Positions 44,569 to 53,613 of a stretch of DNA of 64,000 nt are shown one piece after another. The DNA comes from Rhizobium indicum. Its GTDB lineage: Bacteria > Pseudomonadota > Alphaproteobacteria > Rhizobiales > Rhizobiaceae. Position 1 is the first letter of the stretch, and each line of letters opens with the position of its first letter. The translations under genes were made by a program, and so were the position numbers. The notes under the pieces are model-generated. The model searched no databases, was not told the DNA's origin, and saw nothing but the letters and a program-made list of their open reading frames with translations. The stretch covers positions 2,294,001-2,358,000 of the forward strand of contig NZ_CP054021.1 in the NCBI RefSeq assembly GCF_005862305.2, given 5' to 3'.

Positions 44569-45366
44569 TCAGGCAATCAAGCCGGTCGCGGCCATGCCGA
44601 GCAGCAAAACACCGAGAATGATGCGGTAGATGGCAAACAGGGTAAACCGGTTGCTCCTGATATATGCAAGCAGCCATTTGACCGCGATGAAAGCGACGAC
44701 GGTGGAGACAACGAAGGCGATGCCGAGCGCCGTCCAGTCTTCGCCTGCCGCTCCGCCATCCCTGAAGGTCTTCAGCAATTCATAGGCGCTGGCCGCGTAC
44801 ATTGTGGGAATGCCGACGAGAAAGGCAAACTCGGTCGCCGCGGCCCGGTTGCCCGTGCCTGCCAGCATGGCGACGAAGATCGTGGCGCCGGAGCGCGAGG
44901 TTCCCGGGAAGACGCCGGCAACGATCTGGGCGATGCCGACCAGGATGGCGACAAGCCAGGTAATCTCTTTATGCGGCGGCCTGCGGGCGGCCGCCCATTC
45001 GGCAAAGATCATCCAGATGCCGCCGATGATGAGCGCCCAGGCGATCGGTGTCGCAGTCTCCGGCAGTTCAAAGCCGAGCTTCTTGACGACCAGTCCGAGA
45101 ATGGCGGTGATGAGAAAGGCGACGATCAGCTTGGCGGCATAATCGCGGTTGGCGGGGTCGCGCCAGCCAAGCACCAGATCCACCAAGCGACGCCAGTAAA
45201 TGATGGTGACGGCGAGGATGGCGCCCGCCTGAATAACGATGTTGAACATATCCGACCGATGTCCGAGCCATTGCTCGGCAATGATCAGGTGGCCGGTGCT
45301 CGAGATCGGCAGGAACTCGGTGATCCCTTCTATGACGCCGAGAATTGCAGCATTTATATAATCCAT
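44569..45366 (-). CDS. uppP: Undecaprenyl-diphosphatase
   Basis: 265 aa integral membrane enzyme recycling undecaprenyl pyrophosphate for cell wall synthesis; also linked to bacitracin resistance. Signatures EGITEFLPISSTGHLII (about 13-29) and PGTSRSGATI are intact; seven to eight membrane helices. Single gene with a stem-loop behind it. Confidence 0.95.
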   Translation of the reverse strand: MDYINAAILGVIEGITEFLPISSTGHLIIAEQWLGHRSDMFNIVIQAGAILAVTIIYWRRLVDLVLGWRDPANRDYAAKLIVAFLITAILGLVVKKLGFELPETATPIAWALIIGGIWMIFAEWAAARRPPHKEITWLVAILVGIAQIVAGVFPGTSRSGATIFVAMLAGTGNRAAATEFAFLVGIPTMYAASAYELLKTFRDGGAAGEDWTALGIAFVVSTVVAFIAVKWLLAYIRSNRFTLFAIYRIILGVLLLGMAATGLIA

Positions 45367-45598
45367 ACATTGTCTCCGGTTTAAAGTTCGGCCGGGTCTG
45401 AGCGCTTGGGTCGATCAGGCCGCCGTTTCCAATCATTCGTTAGACCGTGTTTCGCCATTATCAGATGGCCTGAAAAATCCGATTCGCTTGTATTGGCGGG
45501 GCCAAGCTCCTATAGCTTCAACCAATGAGTCATGACTAGGGCGCTATAATCGAGCTGCCACACAGTCCTGTAACAGCAATCACAAAGCCCGAGTATCT

Positions 45599-46291
45599 AT
45601 GCCCACGCTTTATCATCATCCCATGTCATCCGCATCTCGCTTCGTCCGGCTGATCCTGGCGGAATACGGCTATCAGGCGGATCTGATCGAGGAGCAGACA
45701 TGGGAGAAGCGCCGGGATTTCCTGGCGCTCAATCCGGCCGGCACGCTGCCGGTCTATGTCGACGACAGCATGCGCGCGCTCTGCGGCGCGAGCGTCATTT
45801 CCGAATATCTGGACGAGACGCACGGCGTCTTGAAACGCGACCGGCGGCTGCTCGCCGAAGACCCTTTCCAGCGGGCGGAAATCCGCCGGCTGACCGAATG
45901 GTTCATGCAGAAGATGGAAAACGATGTGACCAAGCCGCTCGCCCGCGAGCGTGTCTATAAGTTGCAGATGACCGCCGATCAGGGCGGCGGAGCGCCGGAT
46001 TCGAAGGTTCTGCGCACGGCCCGCGCGAATATCCGCCAGCATATGCGCTATCTCACCTGGCTTGCCGGCTCGCGTCAGTGGCTGGCGGGCGAGCGGATGA
46101 GCTATGCCGACCTTGCCGCCGCGGCCTCGATCTCGATCCTCGATTATCTCGGCGAGATCGAGTGGGCGGATTCGCCAGTCGTCAAGGACTGGTACCAGCG
46201 GCTGAAGTCGCGTCCGTCCTTCCGGCCGATGCTGACCGAGCGCGTGCGCGGCCTGACACCGGTTTCACACTATGCCGATCTGGATTTCTGA
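45599..46291 (+). CDS. Glutathione S-transferase family protein
   Basis: 230 aa. Thioredoxin-like N-domain (YHHPMSSASRFVRLILAEYGY; Ser-rich activation site), NPAGTLPVYVDD with cis-Pro, then a helical C-domain ending in MSYADLAAAASISILDYLG. It lies 12 bp before queG, and gst-queG is a frequent alphaproteobacterial pair. The substrate is unknown. A TATAAT box (about 45544-45549) upstream may belong to its promoter. Confidence 0.88.
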   Translation: MPTLYHHPMSSASRFVRLILAEYGYQADLIEEQTWEKRRDFLALNPAGTLPVYVDDSMRALCGASVISEYLDETHGVLKRDRRLLAEDPFQRAEIRRLTEWFMQKMENDVTKPLARERVYKLQMTADQGGGAPDSKVLRTARANIRQHMRYLTWLAGSRQWLAGERMSYADLAAAASISILDYLGEIEWADSPVVKDWYQRLKSRPSFRPMLTERVRGLTPVSHYADLDF

Positions 46292-46303
46292 CGAGGGCTC
46301 TTC

Positions 46304-47461
46304 ATGCCCGAACCTGACAATGACGACAAAGAGCGCCGCCGCCGCGACAATTTGACCGAGTTCGTCCGGGCAGAATCTGCCGCCAAGGGCTTCGATCTCT
46401 GCCGCATCACGCGCCCGGATGCGATCCCGCAAGCGAAAGAGCGCCTCGGCCAGTTCATCGATGCCGGGCGCCACGGGACGATGGATTGGATGGCGGAGAC
46501 GCGCGACCGGCGCGGCGATCCCCTGACACTCTGGAGCGAGGTGCGCTCCGTCGTCGTCTTCGGCCTCAATTACGCTCCGGAAGAAGATCCCCGCGCTATC
46601 CTCGACAAGCCGGACAAGGCAGCGATTTCCGTCTATGCCCGCAACCGCGATTATCACGACGTCATCAAGGGCCGGCTGAAGGAGATCGCCACGCGCTTTG
46701 CAGCGCGGGCAGGCGCCGACGTGAAAGTGTTCGTCGATACGGCGCCGGTCATGGAGAAACCGTTGGCGGCGGCGGCCGGGCTCGGCTGGCAGGGCAAACA
46801 TACCAATCTCGTCAGCCGCGTTCACGGTTCTTGGCTGTTCCTCGGCACGATGTTCACCACCGCCGATCTTGCCGTCGACGCGCCGGAGATCGATCATTGC
46901 GGCTCCTGCCGCGCCTGTCTCGACATCTGTCCGACGGCTGCCTTCCCGGCGCCTTACCAGATCGACGCGCGGCGCTGCATCTCCTATCTCACCATCGAGC
47001 ACAGGGGACCGATCGACGCCGATTTGCGCGTATTGATCGGCAATCGCATCTACGGCTGCGACGACTGTCTTGCCGCCTGTCCCTGGAACAAGTTCGCAAG
47101 CTCCGCCTCCGAGATGAAGCTCAAGGCGCGGGAGGATCTGAAGGAGCCGTCGATCGCCTTTCTGCTGACGCTTGACGATGCCGCCTTCCGTGCCTTCTTC
47201 AGCGGCTCGCCGGTGAAGCGGATCGGCCGCGACCGTTTCGTCCGCAATGTGCTGATCGCCGCCGGCAATTCCGGCGACAAGGCGCTCATCGGGCCGTGTC
47301 GCGGGCTTTCGGAGGATCCCTCGCCCGTGGTGCGCGGCATGACGGTCTGGGCGCTTTGGCGGCTGATGGAGGCTGGCGAATTTGCGGACTTTGCCGCACA
47401 AAGGGCGGACGAGAGAGATGACGACGTCCTGAACGAATGGCGATTGGCGGGAGTGGGCTGA
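46304..47461 (+). CDS. queG: Epoxyqueuosine reductase
   Basis: 385 aa, final step of queuosine tRNA modification: reduces epoxyqueuosine with cobalamin and two [4Fe-4S] clusters. Cluster ligands are visible in [16 protein letters not shown] and [17 protein letters not shown]-terminal cobalamin-binding region with [11 protein letters not shown]. Its stop shares a base with the next gene's ATG (TGATG), showing coupling. Confidence 0.94.
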   Translation: MPEPDNDDKERRRRDNLTEFVRAESAAKGFDLCRITRPDAIPQAKERLGQFIDAGRHGTMDWMAETRDRRGDPLTLWSEVRSVVVFGLNYAPEEDPRAILDKPDKAAISVYARNRDYHDVIKGRLKEIATRFAARAGADVKVFVDTAPVMEKPLAAAAGLGWQGKHTNLVSRVHGSWLFLGTMFTTADLAVDAPEIDHCGSCRACLDICPTAAFPAPYQIDARRCISYLTIEHRGPIDADLRVLIGNRIYGCDDCLAACPWNKFASSASEMKLKAREDLKEPSIAFLLTLDDAAFRAFFSGSPVKRIGRDRFVRNVLIAAGNSGDKALIGPCRGLSEDPSPVVRGMTVWALWRLMEAGEFADFAAQRADERDDDVLNEWRLAGVG

Positions 47462-48333
47462 TGCATGTGATGATCTTTGGCTGCGGTTATTCCGGCACGG
47501 CAATCGCCAAGGCCTTTGCCGGCGACGGCGTGCGGGTTTCCGGCACCACGCGCTCGCCTGACAAAGTGGAAGCGCTCCGCCAGAACGGCATCGAAGCATT
47601 CCTTTTCGACGGCGAGAGCATGGAAGAGGGGTTGCGCCAGGCTTTGGACGGCGTCACCCACCTGGTTCAATCGATCGCCCCTGGAAAGGCCGACCCGCTG
47701 CTGCGGCTGCTTGATAAAGACGGCGCACGCCTGCTGCCGAAGCTTGAATGGATCGGTTACCTCTCCACCGTCGGCGTCTATGGCGATCACCAGGGCGCCT
47801 GGGTGAGTGAGGAAACGCCGTGCCTGCCCGTTTCCGGACGGTCGACCGAGCGGCTCGAGGCGGAAGAGGGCTGGCTGGCGATGGGCCGGGAGCGCGGCGT
47901 GCCGGCGGCGGTGCTGCGCCTTTCCGGCATCTATGGGCCGGGCCGCAACGCCTTCTGCAATCTGGACAAGGGCACGGCGCGACGGCTGATCAAGAAGGAC
48001 CAGGTGTTCAACCGCATCCGCGTCGAAGATATTGGCGCAGCGACACGCTTTCTGTCGGAGCGCGGCCTCGGCGGCATCTATAATGTCACCGACGACCGGC
48101 CCGGCCCGCCGCAGGATGTGATCGTCGAGGCAGCCCGCCTGATGGGCGTCGAACCGCCGCCGGAGCAGGCGTTCGAGACCGCCGAATTGACGCCGATGGC
48201 GCGCACTTTCTACGGCGAGAACAAACGGGTTTCGAATGCAAAACTCAAGGCCGCCGGCTTCGCATTTTCCTTCCCGAACTATCCTATGTCGCTTGCGCAA
48301 TTGTGGCGGGATGGATGCTGGTGGGGGGAGTAG
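47461..48333 (+). CDS. NAD-dependent epimerase/dehydratase-like (YeeZ-type)
   Basis: 290 aa from the ATG at 47461, which overlaps the queG stop. Extended-SDR Rossmann motif is altered to MIFGCGYSGTAIAKAF (GxGxxG with Cys), and the catalytic YxxxK is not present in its normal place, as in the YeeZ group. IYGPGRNAF and YNVTDDRP are conserved. Substrate unknown; third gene of the gst-queG unit. Confidence 0.82.
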   Translation: MHVMIFGCGYSGTAIAKAFAGDGVRVSGTTRSPDKVEALRQNGIEAFLFDGESMEEGLRQALDGVTHLVQSIAPGKADPLLRLLDKDGARLLPKLEWIGYLSTVGVYGDHQGAWVSEETPCLPVSGRSTERLEAEEGWLAMGRERGVPAAVLRLSGIYGPGRNAFCNLDKGTARRLIKKDQVFNRIRVEDIGAATRFLSERGLGGIYNVTDDRPGPPQDVIVEAARLMGVEPPPEQAFETAELTPMARTFYGENKRVSNAKLKAAGFAFSFPNYPMSLAQLWRDGCWWGE

Positions 48334-48739
48334 AACTCAGTCCTGTTTGCGACGGATGCGATCACCCAAAATGAGTAGGAAATTCCTACTTTCCCGCTTT
48401 GGCCGGATAATTTTCGCCGCATATTATGGTTAACGGCCTTTGAATTTGCCCAAATGTGGCAGTAAATATGGCGAAATCGGAAAAATATTTTCGCGATTTT
48501 CGTGAACGCCGAGGCGTTAACTATCCCTTCGGAAAATTCGTTCGGATTTTAGCTGATTTTATTAGGTTTTTTCTACCTTTTGGCGCGGCGCTCATTCCTG
48601 GAATCCCGACATTACCCTCACGAATGTTACGGATTGTAATAATCCGTGAACTGGCGCGGCACTTTTTCGCCACTTTTTCACAGATTTAAGCCCCGCCGCC
48701 TGCAAGGGCGTGAGTTCAATAGTTGAGGGATACTCTGTT
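48334..48739. other. AT-rich intergenic region upstream of the RlpA-like gene
   Basis: About 400 bp, markedly AT-richer than the flanks. It contains a 17-bp perfect palindrome (48374-48390), an ATGGTTAA (48426-48433, reverse of the CtrA half-site TTAACCAT) and a TTAACTAT (48517-48524). A 77-codon open frame at 48456 has poor protein character. Best read as a regulatory region. Confidence 0.5.
48374..48390. promoter_or_regulatory. 17-bp perfect palindrome
   Basis: AGTAGGAA-A-TTCCTACT, an exact inverted repeat with a one-base centre, 40 bp after the epimerase stop and 350 bp before the RlpA-like gene. It looks like a dimeric repressor site; the regulator is unknown. Confidence 0.45.
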
Positions 48740-49102
48740 TTGAAGAACATACGTCGTTCTATTATCGCCGCTGTAACTATTGTAGCCTGTTCTTCCATGC
48801 TTCCGGCAGAGGGTTTTGCTGGCAATGGCTGTGGCGGTGCTTCATGGTACGCACTTCGCTCCAAAACTGCTTCCGGGGAACGTATGAATCCTGCCATCTT
48901 GACTGCTGCACATCGTTCGCTTGCTTTCGGCACCAAGGTGAAGGTCACCAACCGCAACAATGGCCGCACAGTCGTCGTTCGCATCAACGATCGTGGTCCG
49001 TTCATCCGTGGTCGTGTGATCGACCTGTCGCGCGCCGCCGCCCAGAATATCGGCATGGTGAGCTCCGGCACTGCGAAGGTCTGCTACCAGGTCGTCAGCT
49101 GA
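48740..49102 (+). CDS. RlpA-like double-psi beta-barrel protein
   Basis: 120 aa from a TTG at 48740 with GAGGGA upstream; no ATG gives a better signal peptide. After the signal ([20 protein letters not shown]) comes an RlpA-type barrel: [55 protein letters not shown]. The catalytic-type Asp in NDRGPF is present. The SPOR domain of full RlpA is missing, so septal localisation by denuded glycan is not expected. Possibly a cell-wall lytic transglycosylase or barwin-like protein. Confidence 0.83.
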   Translation: MKNIRRSIIAAVTIVACSSMLPAEGFAGNGCGGASWYALRSKTASGERMNPAILTAAHRSLAFGTKVKVTNRNNGRTVVVRINDRGPFIRGRVIDLSRAAAQNIGMVSSGTAKVCYQVVS

Positions 49103-49246
49103 GGCCGCCACTGACTGTGCCGGAAGCGGCGCTTGCTCTTGCCGTCAATCGCGGTTACCACCCGGTTGAGACTTGTGAACAATTGACTGCGTGACACTCG
49201 CGTTTGCGCTGATCGTTCACACGCCACGGCAACAGGAGACATGTGA

Positions 49247-50536
49247 ATGCGTCTGGGCGGCCGCCTCGAAGGGGCGATTTCTGTGCTCGCGGACATCGAT
49301 GCCCGCAAGCGGCCCGTCGCCGACGCGCTGAAGGACTGGGGCCTCGCGCACCGCTTCGCCGGCTCCGGCGATCGTGCAGCGATCGGCAACATTGTCTATG
49401 ACGCACTGCGCATGCGGCTTTCCCATGCCTGGCTGATGGATGACGACAGTCCTGCTGCCATTGCCCATGGCGTCATGTTCCGCCAATGGGGTTTTTCACC
49501 TGACAGTCTTGCCACTGAGCTGGCGGACGACAAGTTTGCGCCGGCGCCACTTTCAACCGACGCTGTTGCGGCCTTTCAAAGCCGCTCGCTCGACGATGCG
49601 CCGCCGCATATCCGCGGCGATATTCCCGAATGGGTCCAACCCTCCTTCGAACAGGCCTTCGGCGCCGCCTGGCTTGCCGAGGCACAGGCGCTCGCCGCCC
49701 GCCCGACGCTCGATCTGCGCGCCAACCTGCTCAAAGCCTCTCGCGACAAGGTCGTCAAGGCGCTCGAAAGAGCCAACGCGCATGCAGCGAAGATCGCCCG
49801 CTACGGCATCCGGATTGCCGCTGGCGAAGGCGCCTCGCGTCTTCCCAACGTGACTGCCGAGCTTTCGTTCCAAAAAGGTTGGTTCGAAGTTCAGGATGAG
49901 GGATCGCAGATCGTCGCCGACCTGGTGCTCGCCCATGATGGCGAACAGGTTCTCGACTATTGCGCCGGCGGTGGCGGCAAGACGCTCGCCATGGCGGCGG
50001 CCATGCAGAACAAGGGACAGGTTCACGCCTATGATGCCGACCGCAAACGGCTGGCGCCGATCATCGAACGGCTGAAGCGGGCGGGCACGCGCAATGTCCA
50101 GGTGCATGACGACGCCAGGGCGCTCTCCGCCCTTGCCGGACGCTGCGACAAGGTGCTGGTCGACGCGCCCTGCACCGGCACCGGCACGTGGCGCCGCCGC
50201 CCCGATACGAAGTGGCGGCTGACGGCGAAGAACCTCGACGAGCGCATCGCCCAGCAGCAGGACGCGCTGGCGCAGGCGAGCGGCTTCGTCAAACCCGGCG
50301 GCGATCTGATCTATGTCACCTGCTCGGTCCTGCCCCAGGAAAACGAGGAGCAGGCGCGCCGCTTCACGGCCGACAATCCTGATTTTCAGCTCGTCAGCGC
50401 CCTGCCCGCCTGGGAAGCCCTGTTCGGCAAGGACGCCCCGCGTCCGCATTCGTCCGACGGCCTGACGGTGACGCTGACGCCCGCCTCCACCGATACCGAC
50501 GGCTTCTTTTTCTGTCGTATGCAGCGGAAGGGCTGA
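49247..50536 (+). CDS. rsmB: RsmB-like 16S rRNA (cytosine-C5)-methyltransferase
   Basis: 429 aa RsmB/NOP family, SAM-dependent. N-terminal NusB-like helical region, then the methyltransferase core: motif I LDYCAGGGGKTLAMA, motif IV DAPCTGTGTWRRRPD with one of the two catalytic cysteines, and motif VI TCSVLPQENE with the other. Target likely C967 of 16S rRNA, by homology. Single gene. Other NOP-family RNA targets cannot be excluded. Confidence 0.9.
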   Translation: MRLGGRLEGAISVLADIDARKRPVADALKDWGLAHRFAGSGDRAAIGNIVYDALRMRLSHAWLMDDDSPAAIAHGVMFRQWGFSPDSLATELADDKFAPAPLSTDAVAAFQSRSLDDAPPHIRGDIPEWVQPSFEQAFGAAWLAEAQALAARPTLDLRANLLKASRDKVVKALERANAHAAKIARYGIRIAAGEGASRLPNVTAELSFQKGWFEVQDEGSQIVADLVLAHDGEQVLDYCAGGGGKTLAMAAAMQNKGQVHAYDADRKRLAPIIERLKRAGTRNVQVHDDARALSALAGRCDKVLVDAPCTGTGTWRRRPDTKWRLTAKNLDERIAQQQDALAQASGFVKPGGDLIYVTCSVLPQENEEQARRFTADNPDFQLVSALPAWEALFGKDAPRPHSSDGLTVTLTPASTDTDGFFFCRMQRKG

Positions 50537-50651
50537 CGCGGTTTAGCGAAGGCCCGCTACGGATCGTGATGCCGCGGCGGAATGCGCGGTTGCTGCCAAT
50601 TTTTCAAGCGGATGCCGTTCAAAAAAGCCAGGTTGGCAACGTCTGTCCGTT

Positions 50652-50668
50652 CTTAAAACCATTCCAAA
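50652..50668. promoter_or_regulatory. Candidate Irr box (ICE) upstream of the imelysin operon
   Basis: CTTAAAACCATTCCAAA agrees at 14 of 17 positions with the rhizobial iron control element form TTTAGAACCATTCTAAA. It lies 82 bp before the first imelysin ATG, and a TTGACA follows at about 50678. Irr is the haem-responsive iron regulator of Rhizobiales. Matched by eye. Confidence 0.5.
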
Positions 50669-50749
50669 CTAGAGCGTTTGACACAAGTTTGCTTTTGCGC
50701 GAAGAGACGGAGCCCGATTAGACGGAAAATCCCGTCACAGGAGAGGATC

Positions 50750-52027
50750 ATGAAGCTCAACCGCAAATTCCGCGCAGCCGTGCTGGCGATCGCCCCCGCC
50801 GCCCTGCTCGCCCTTCCCGCGCATGCCGAGACTGATGCTGCCGCCGTGGTGAAACACTATGCCGGTGTGGCACATGCGAAATACGAGGACTCGCTGACGA
50901 CGGCCAAGGCGCTCGACGCCGCGATCGACGCCTTCCTGAAGGCGCCGACCGATGCGACGCTCAAGGCCGCCAGAGACGCCTGGATCAAGGCGCGCGTCCC
51001 CTACCAGCAGACGGAAGTCTATCGCTTCGGCAATCCGATCGTCGACGACTGGGAAGGCAAGGTCAATGCGTGGCCGCTCGATGAAGGCCTGATCGACTAT
51101 GTCGACGCTTCCTACGGCACCGAGAGCGACGAGAATTCTCTCTATGTGGCAAATGTCATCGCCAACAAGACGATCAAGATCGACGGCAAGGATGTCGACG
51201 CTTCCAAGCTGACGCCGGAATTCCTCTCCGGCACGCTGGCCGAGGCCGGCGGCATCGAAGCCAATGTCGCGACCGGCTATCATGCCATCGAATTCCTGCT
51301 TTGGGGTCAGGATCTGAACGGCACGGGACCCGGCGCCGGCGACCGTCCGGCAACCGACTACGACCTCAAGAACTGCACGCACGGCAATTGCGACCGCCGC
51401 GCCGAATATCTGAAGTCCGCCTCCACCCTGCTCGTTTCCGACCTGCAGGAAATGACCGACAACTGGAAGCCGGACGGTGCAGCGACGAAGAACGTCGAAA
51501 CCGATCCGAAGGCCGGCCTCGTCGCGATTCTGACGGGCATGGGTTCGCTTTCCTACGGCGAGCTTGCCGGCGAGCGGATGAAGCTCGGCCTGCTGCTGCA
51601 CGATCCCGAGGAAGAGCATGATTGCTTCTCCGACAACACCTACAATTCGCATCTCAACGACGCGATCGGCATCGCTGCCGCCTATACCGGCAACTATACC
51701 CGCGTCGACGGCACCAAGCTCAGTGGCCCGTCGCTGCATGATCTGGTGGCCGCCAAGGACAAGGCGCTCGATGCCGAAGTGGAAGGCAAGCTCAACAAGA
51801 CGCTCGAAGCGATGAATGCCATGGCAAAGCGCGGCGAGACCGTCGAGAAGTACGACCAGATGATCGGCGAAGGCAACAAGGAAGGCAACGCCGTCGTTCA
51901 GGCCGCTATCGACGGGCTGATCGACCAGACGAAATCGGTGCAGCGCGTTATTGCCGCACTCGATCTCGGCACGGTTCAGCTTGAAGGTTCCGACAGCTTG
52001 GATAATCCTAACGCCGTCTTCAAATAA
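50750..52027 (+). CDS. irpA: Imelysin-family iron-regulated protein (IrpA-like)
   Basis: 425 aa from the ATG at 50750 behind AGGAGAGG; Sec signal (KFRAAVLAIAPAALLALPAHA). Imelysin proteins are periplasmic or surface proteins of the M75 fold whose GxHxxE motif (GYHAIE, His178/Glu181 here) is thought to bind metal; they cluster with iron genes. FGNPIVDDWEGKVNAWPLDEG and the WGQD segment are typical. First of four genes with a second imelysin, a di-haem protein and a DUF1513 protein. Exact role in iron uptake is not settled. Confidence 0.88.
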   Translation: MKLNRKFRAAVLAIAPAALLALPAHAETDAAAVVKHYAGVAHAKYEDSLTTAKALDAAIDAFLKAPTDATLKAARDAWIKARVPYQQTEVYRFGNPIVDDWEGKVNAWPLDEGLIDYVDASYGTESDENSLYVANVIANKTIKIDGKDVDASKLTPEFLSGTLAEAGGIEANVATGYHAIEFLLWGQDLNGTGPGAGDRPATDYDLKNCTHGNCDRRAEYLKSASTLLVSDLQEMTDNWKPDGAATKNVETDPKAGLVAILTGMGSLSYGELAGERMKLGLLLHDPEEEHDCFSDNTYNSHLNDAIGIAAAYTGNYTRVDGTKLSGPSLHDLVAAKDKALDAEVEGKLNKTLEAMNAMAKRGETVEKYDQMIGEGNKEGNAVVQAAIDGLIDQTKSVQRVIAALDLGTVQLEGSDSLDNPNAVFK

Positions 52028-52037
52028 GCAAAAAGGC

Positions 52038-52064
52038 GGGCCGCTTCGAAAGCCGGAGCGGCCC
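52038..52064 (+). other. Stem-loop between irpA and the di-haem gene
   Basis: GGGCCGCT / AGCGGCCC, 8-bp perfect stem with an 11-nt loop and no T run. It may stabilise the irpA message or lower expression of the genes downstream. Confidence 0.5.
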
Positions 52065-52074
52065 GGACCCTGAA

Positions 52075-53613
52075 ATGTCGCATGCCCCGGCCCGCCGATT
52101 TTTCGCCAGCGCAACGCTCTGCGCCACGCTTGCCGGTTTTTCCGTCAGCATCGCAGCCGGTTTCGACCTGCCGACGAAACGCACCGACCTCTCCGAATCC
52201 GATCTGCAACGCGTCGCCGACGTCACCCGGCCGACAGCGGATTTTTCCAAAGCCGAACAATACGAAGCGATGCAGGCAGGGGCTACGACCTCGATCGACC
52301 CTGTCACCGAGGACAGTTTCTCGCATACTTCGGCCAACATTCCCTTCGAGGAAGAGCAGAATTTCAAGCTCGGCAATGCGCTCTTCCGCAAGCTCTGGGT
52401 GTCCGCTCCCTCCTCGACGCAGGCTTCCGATGGTCTCGGGCCGCTGTTCAACGCCCGCTCCTGCATGAGCTGCCATGTCAATGACGGCCGCGGCAAACCG
52501 CCGGAGGGAGGCCCGAGCGCCACCTCGATGTTCCTGCGGCTTTCCCGCGCCGCCACGACGCCGGAGGACGAAAAGGCCATCGCACAGGCTGATGTCGTCA
52601 ATTTTCCCGATCCGGTCTACGGCCATCAGCTGCAGGATCTCGCCGTTCCTGGCCTTGCTGCCGAAGGGAAGATGGTGATCAGCTACCGCGAAGAGAGGGT
52701 GACGCTCGGCGACGGCGAGACCGTGTCGCTGCGCCGGCCGAGTTATGCGGTGACGAACCTTGGTTATGGGCCGCTCGACCCCGCGACGACGATTTCGCCG
52801 CGGGTCGCCTCGGCGATGATCGGCCTCGGACTGATCGAGGCCATTCCCGAGGCCGACATCCTTGCCCATGCCGATCCTGATGATGCCGACGGCGACGGCA
52901 TCTCCGGCAAGGCGGCGATCGTGCGCGACCACCGCAGCGGTGGGATCGCGCTCGGCCGGTTCGGCTGGAAGGCGCAGAACGCCACGGTGCGCGACCAGAG
53001 TGCCGATGCCTTCGCCAATGATATCGGCATCTCGACGCCCGATCACCCGGATGCGCAGGGCGACTGCACCAAGGCGGAAGAGAAATGCCGTGATATGCCG
53101 ACCGGCGTGCAGAAACGGCTGGGCGCGGAAGAAGCGCCGGGTCCCATTCTCGACCTCGTCACCTTCTATTCCGGAAATCTTGCCGTTCCGGCACGGCGCA
53201 AGGCGAGTTTCGCCGAGACGCTGCAGGGCAAGCGGATTTTTTACGAAAGCGGCTGCATTTCCTGCCACATGCCGAAATTCGTCACCCGGCGGGATACGCC
53301 GGACAAGGCACAGTCCTTCCAGCTGATCTGGCCCTATTCCGACTTTCTTCTGCACGACATGGGCGACGGGCTTGCCGACGGGCAGCAGGTCGGCCTTGCA
53401 AGCGGACGTGAATGGCGCACGCCGCCGCTATGGGGTATAGGACTGACCCGGACTGTCAGCGGACACAGCTTTTTCCTGCATGACGGCCGTGCGCGGAGCC
53501 TCACCGAAGCGATCCTCTGGCATGGCGGCGAAGCTGAAAAGGCCCGCAACGCTTTCTCCTCCCTGTCGACAGACGACAGGGCGGCCCTGATTACATTCCT
53601 GGAGTCACTTTGA
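52075..53613 (+). CDS. Di-haem thiol oxidoreductase-like protein (DUF1111)
   Basis: 512 aa with an N-terminal signal peptide (FFASATLCATLAGFSVSIAAG) and two c-type haem motifs, CMSCH (130-134) and CISCH (394-398). DUF1111 proteins resemble the MauG/cytochrome c peroxidase group and often accompany imelysins. Probably a periplasmic electron-transfer or metal-oxidising partner in iron handling. No clear ribosome site; a stem-loop precedes it. Its stop overlaps the next ATG by one base. Confidence 0.88.
   Translation: MSHAPARRFFASATLCATLAGFSVSIAAGFDLPTKRTDLSESDLQRVADVTRPTADFSKAEQYEAMQAGATTSIDPVTEDSFSHTSANIPFEEEQNFKLGNALFRKLWVSAPSSTQASDGLGPLFNARSCMSCHVNDGRGKPPEGGPSATSMFLRLSRAATTPEDEKAIAQADVVNFPDPVYGHQLQDLAVPGLAAEGKMVISYREERVTLGDGETVSLRRPSYAVTNLGYGPLDPATTISPRVASAMIGLGLIEAIPEADILAHADPDDADGDGISGKAAIVRDHRSGGIALGRFGWKAQNATVRDQSADAFANDIGISTPDHPDAQGDCTKAEEKCRDMPTGVQKRLGAEEAPGPILDLVTFYSGNLAVPARRKASFAETLQGKRIFYESGCISCHMPKFVTRRDTPDKAQSFQLIWPYSDFLLHDMGDGLADGQQVGLASGREWRTPPLWGIGLTRTVSGHSFFLHDGRARSLTEAILWHGGEAEKARNAFSSLSTDDRAALITFLESL

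Noticed and set aside
48456..48689. 77-codon ORF in the AT-rich gap
   Set aside because: No ribosome site and no recognisable domain; the region looks regulatory. Kept as a remark only.
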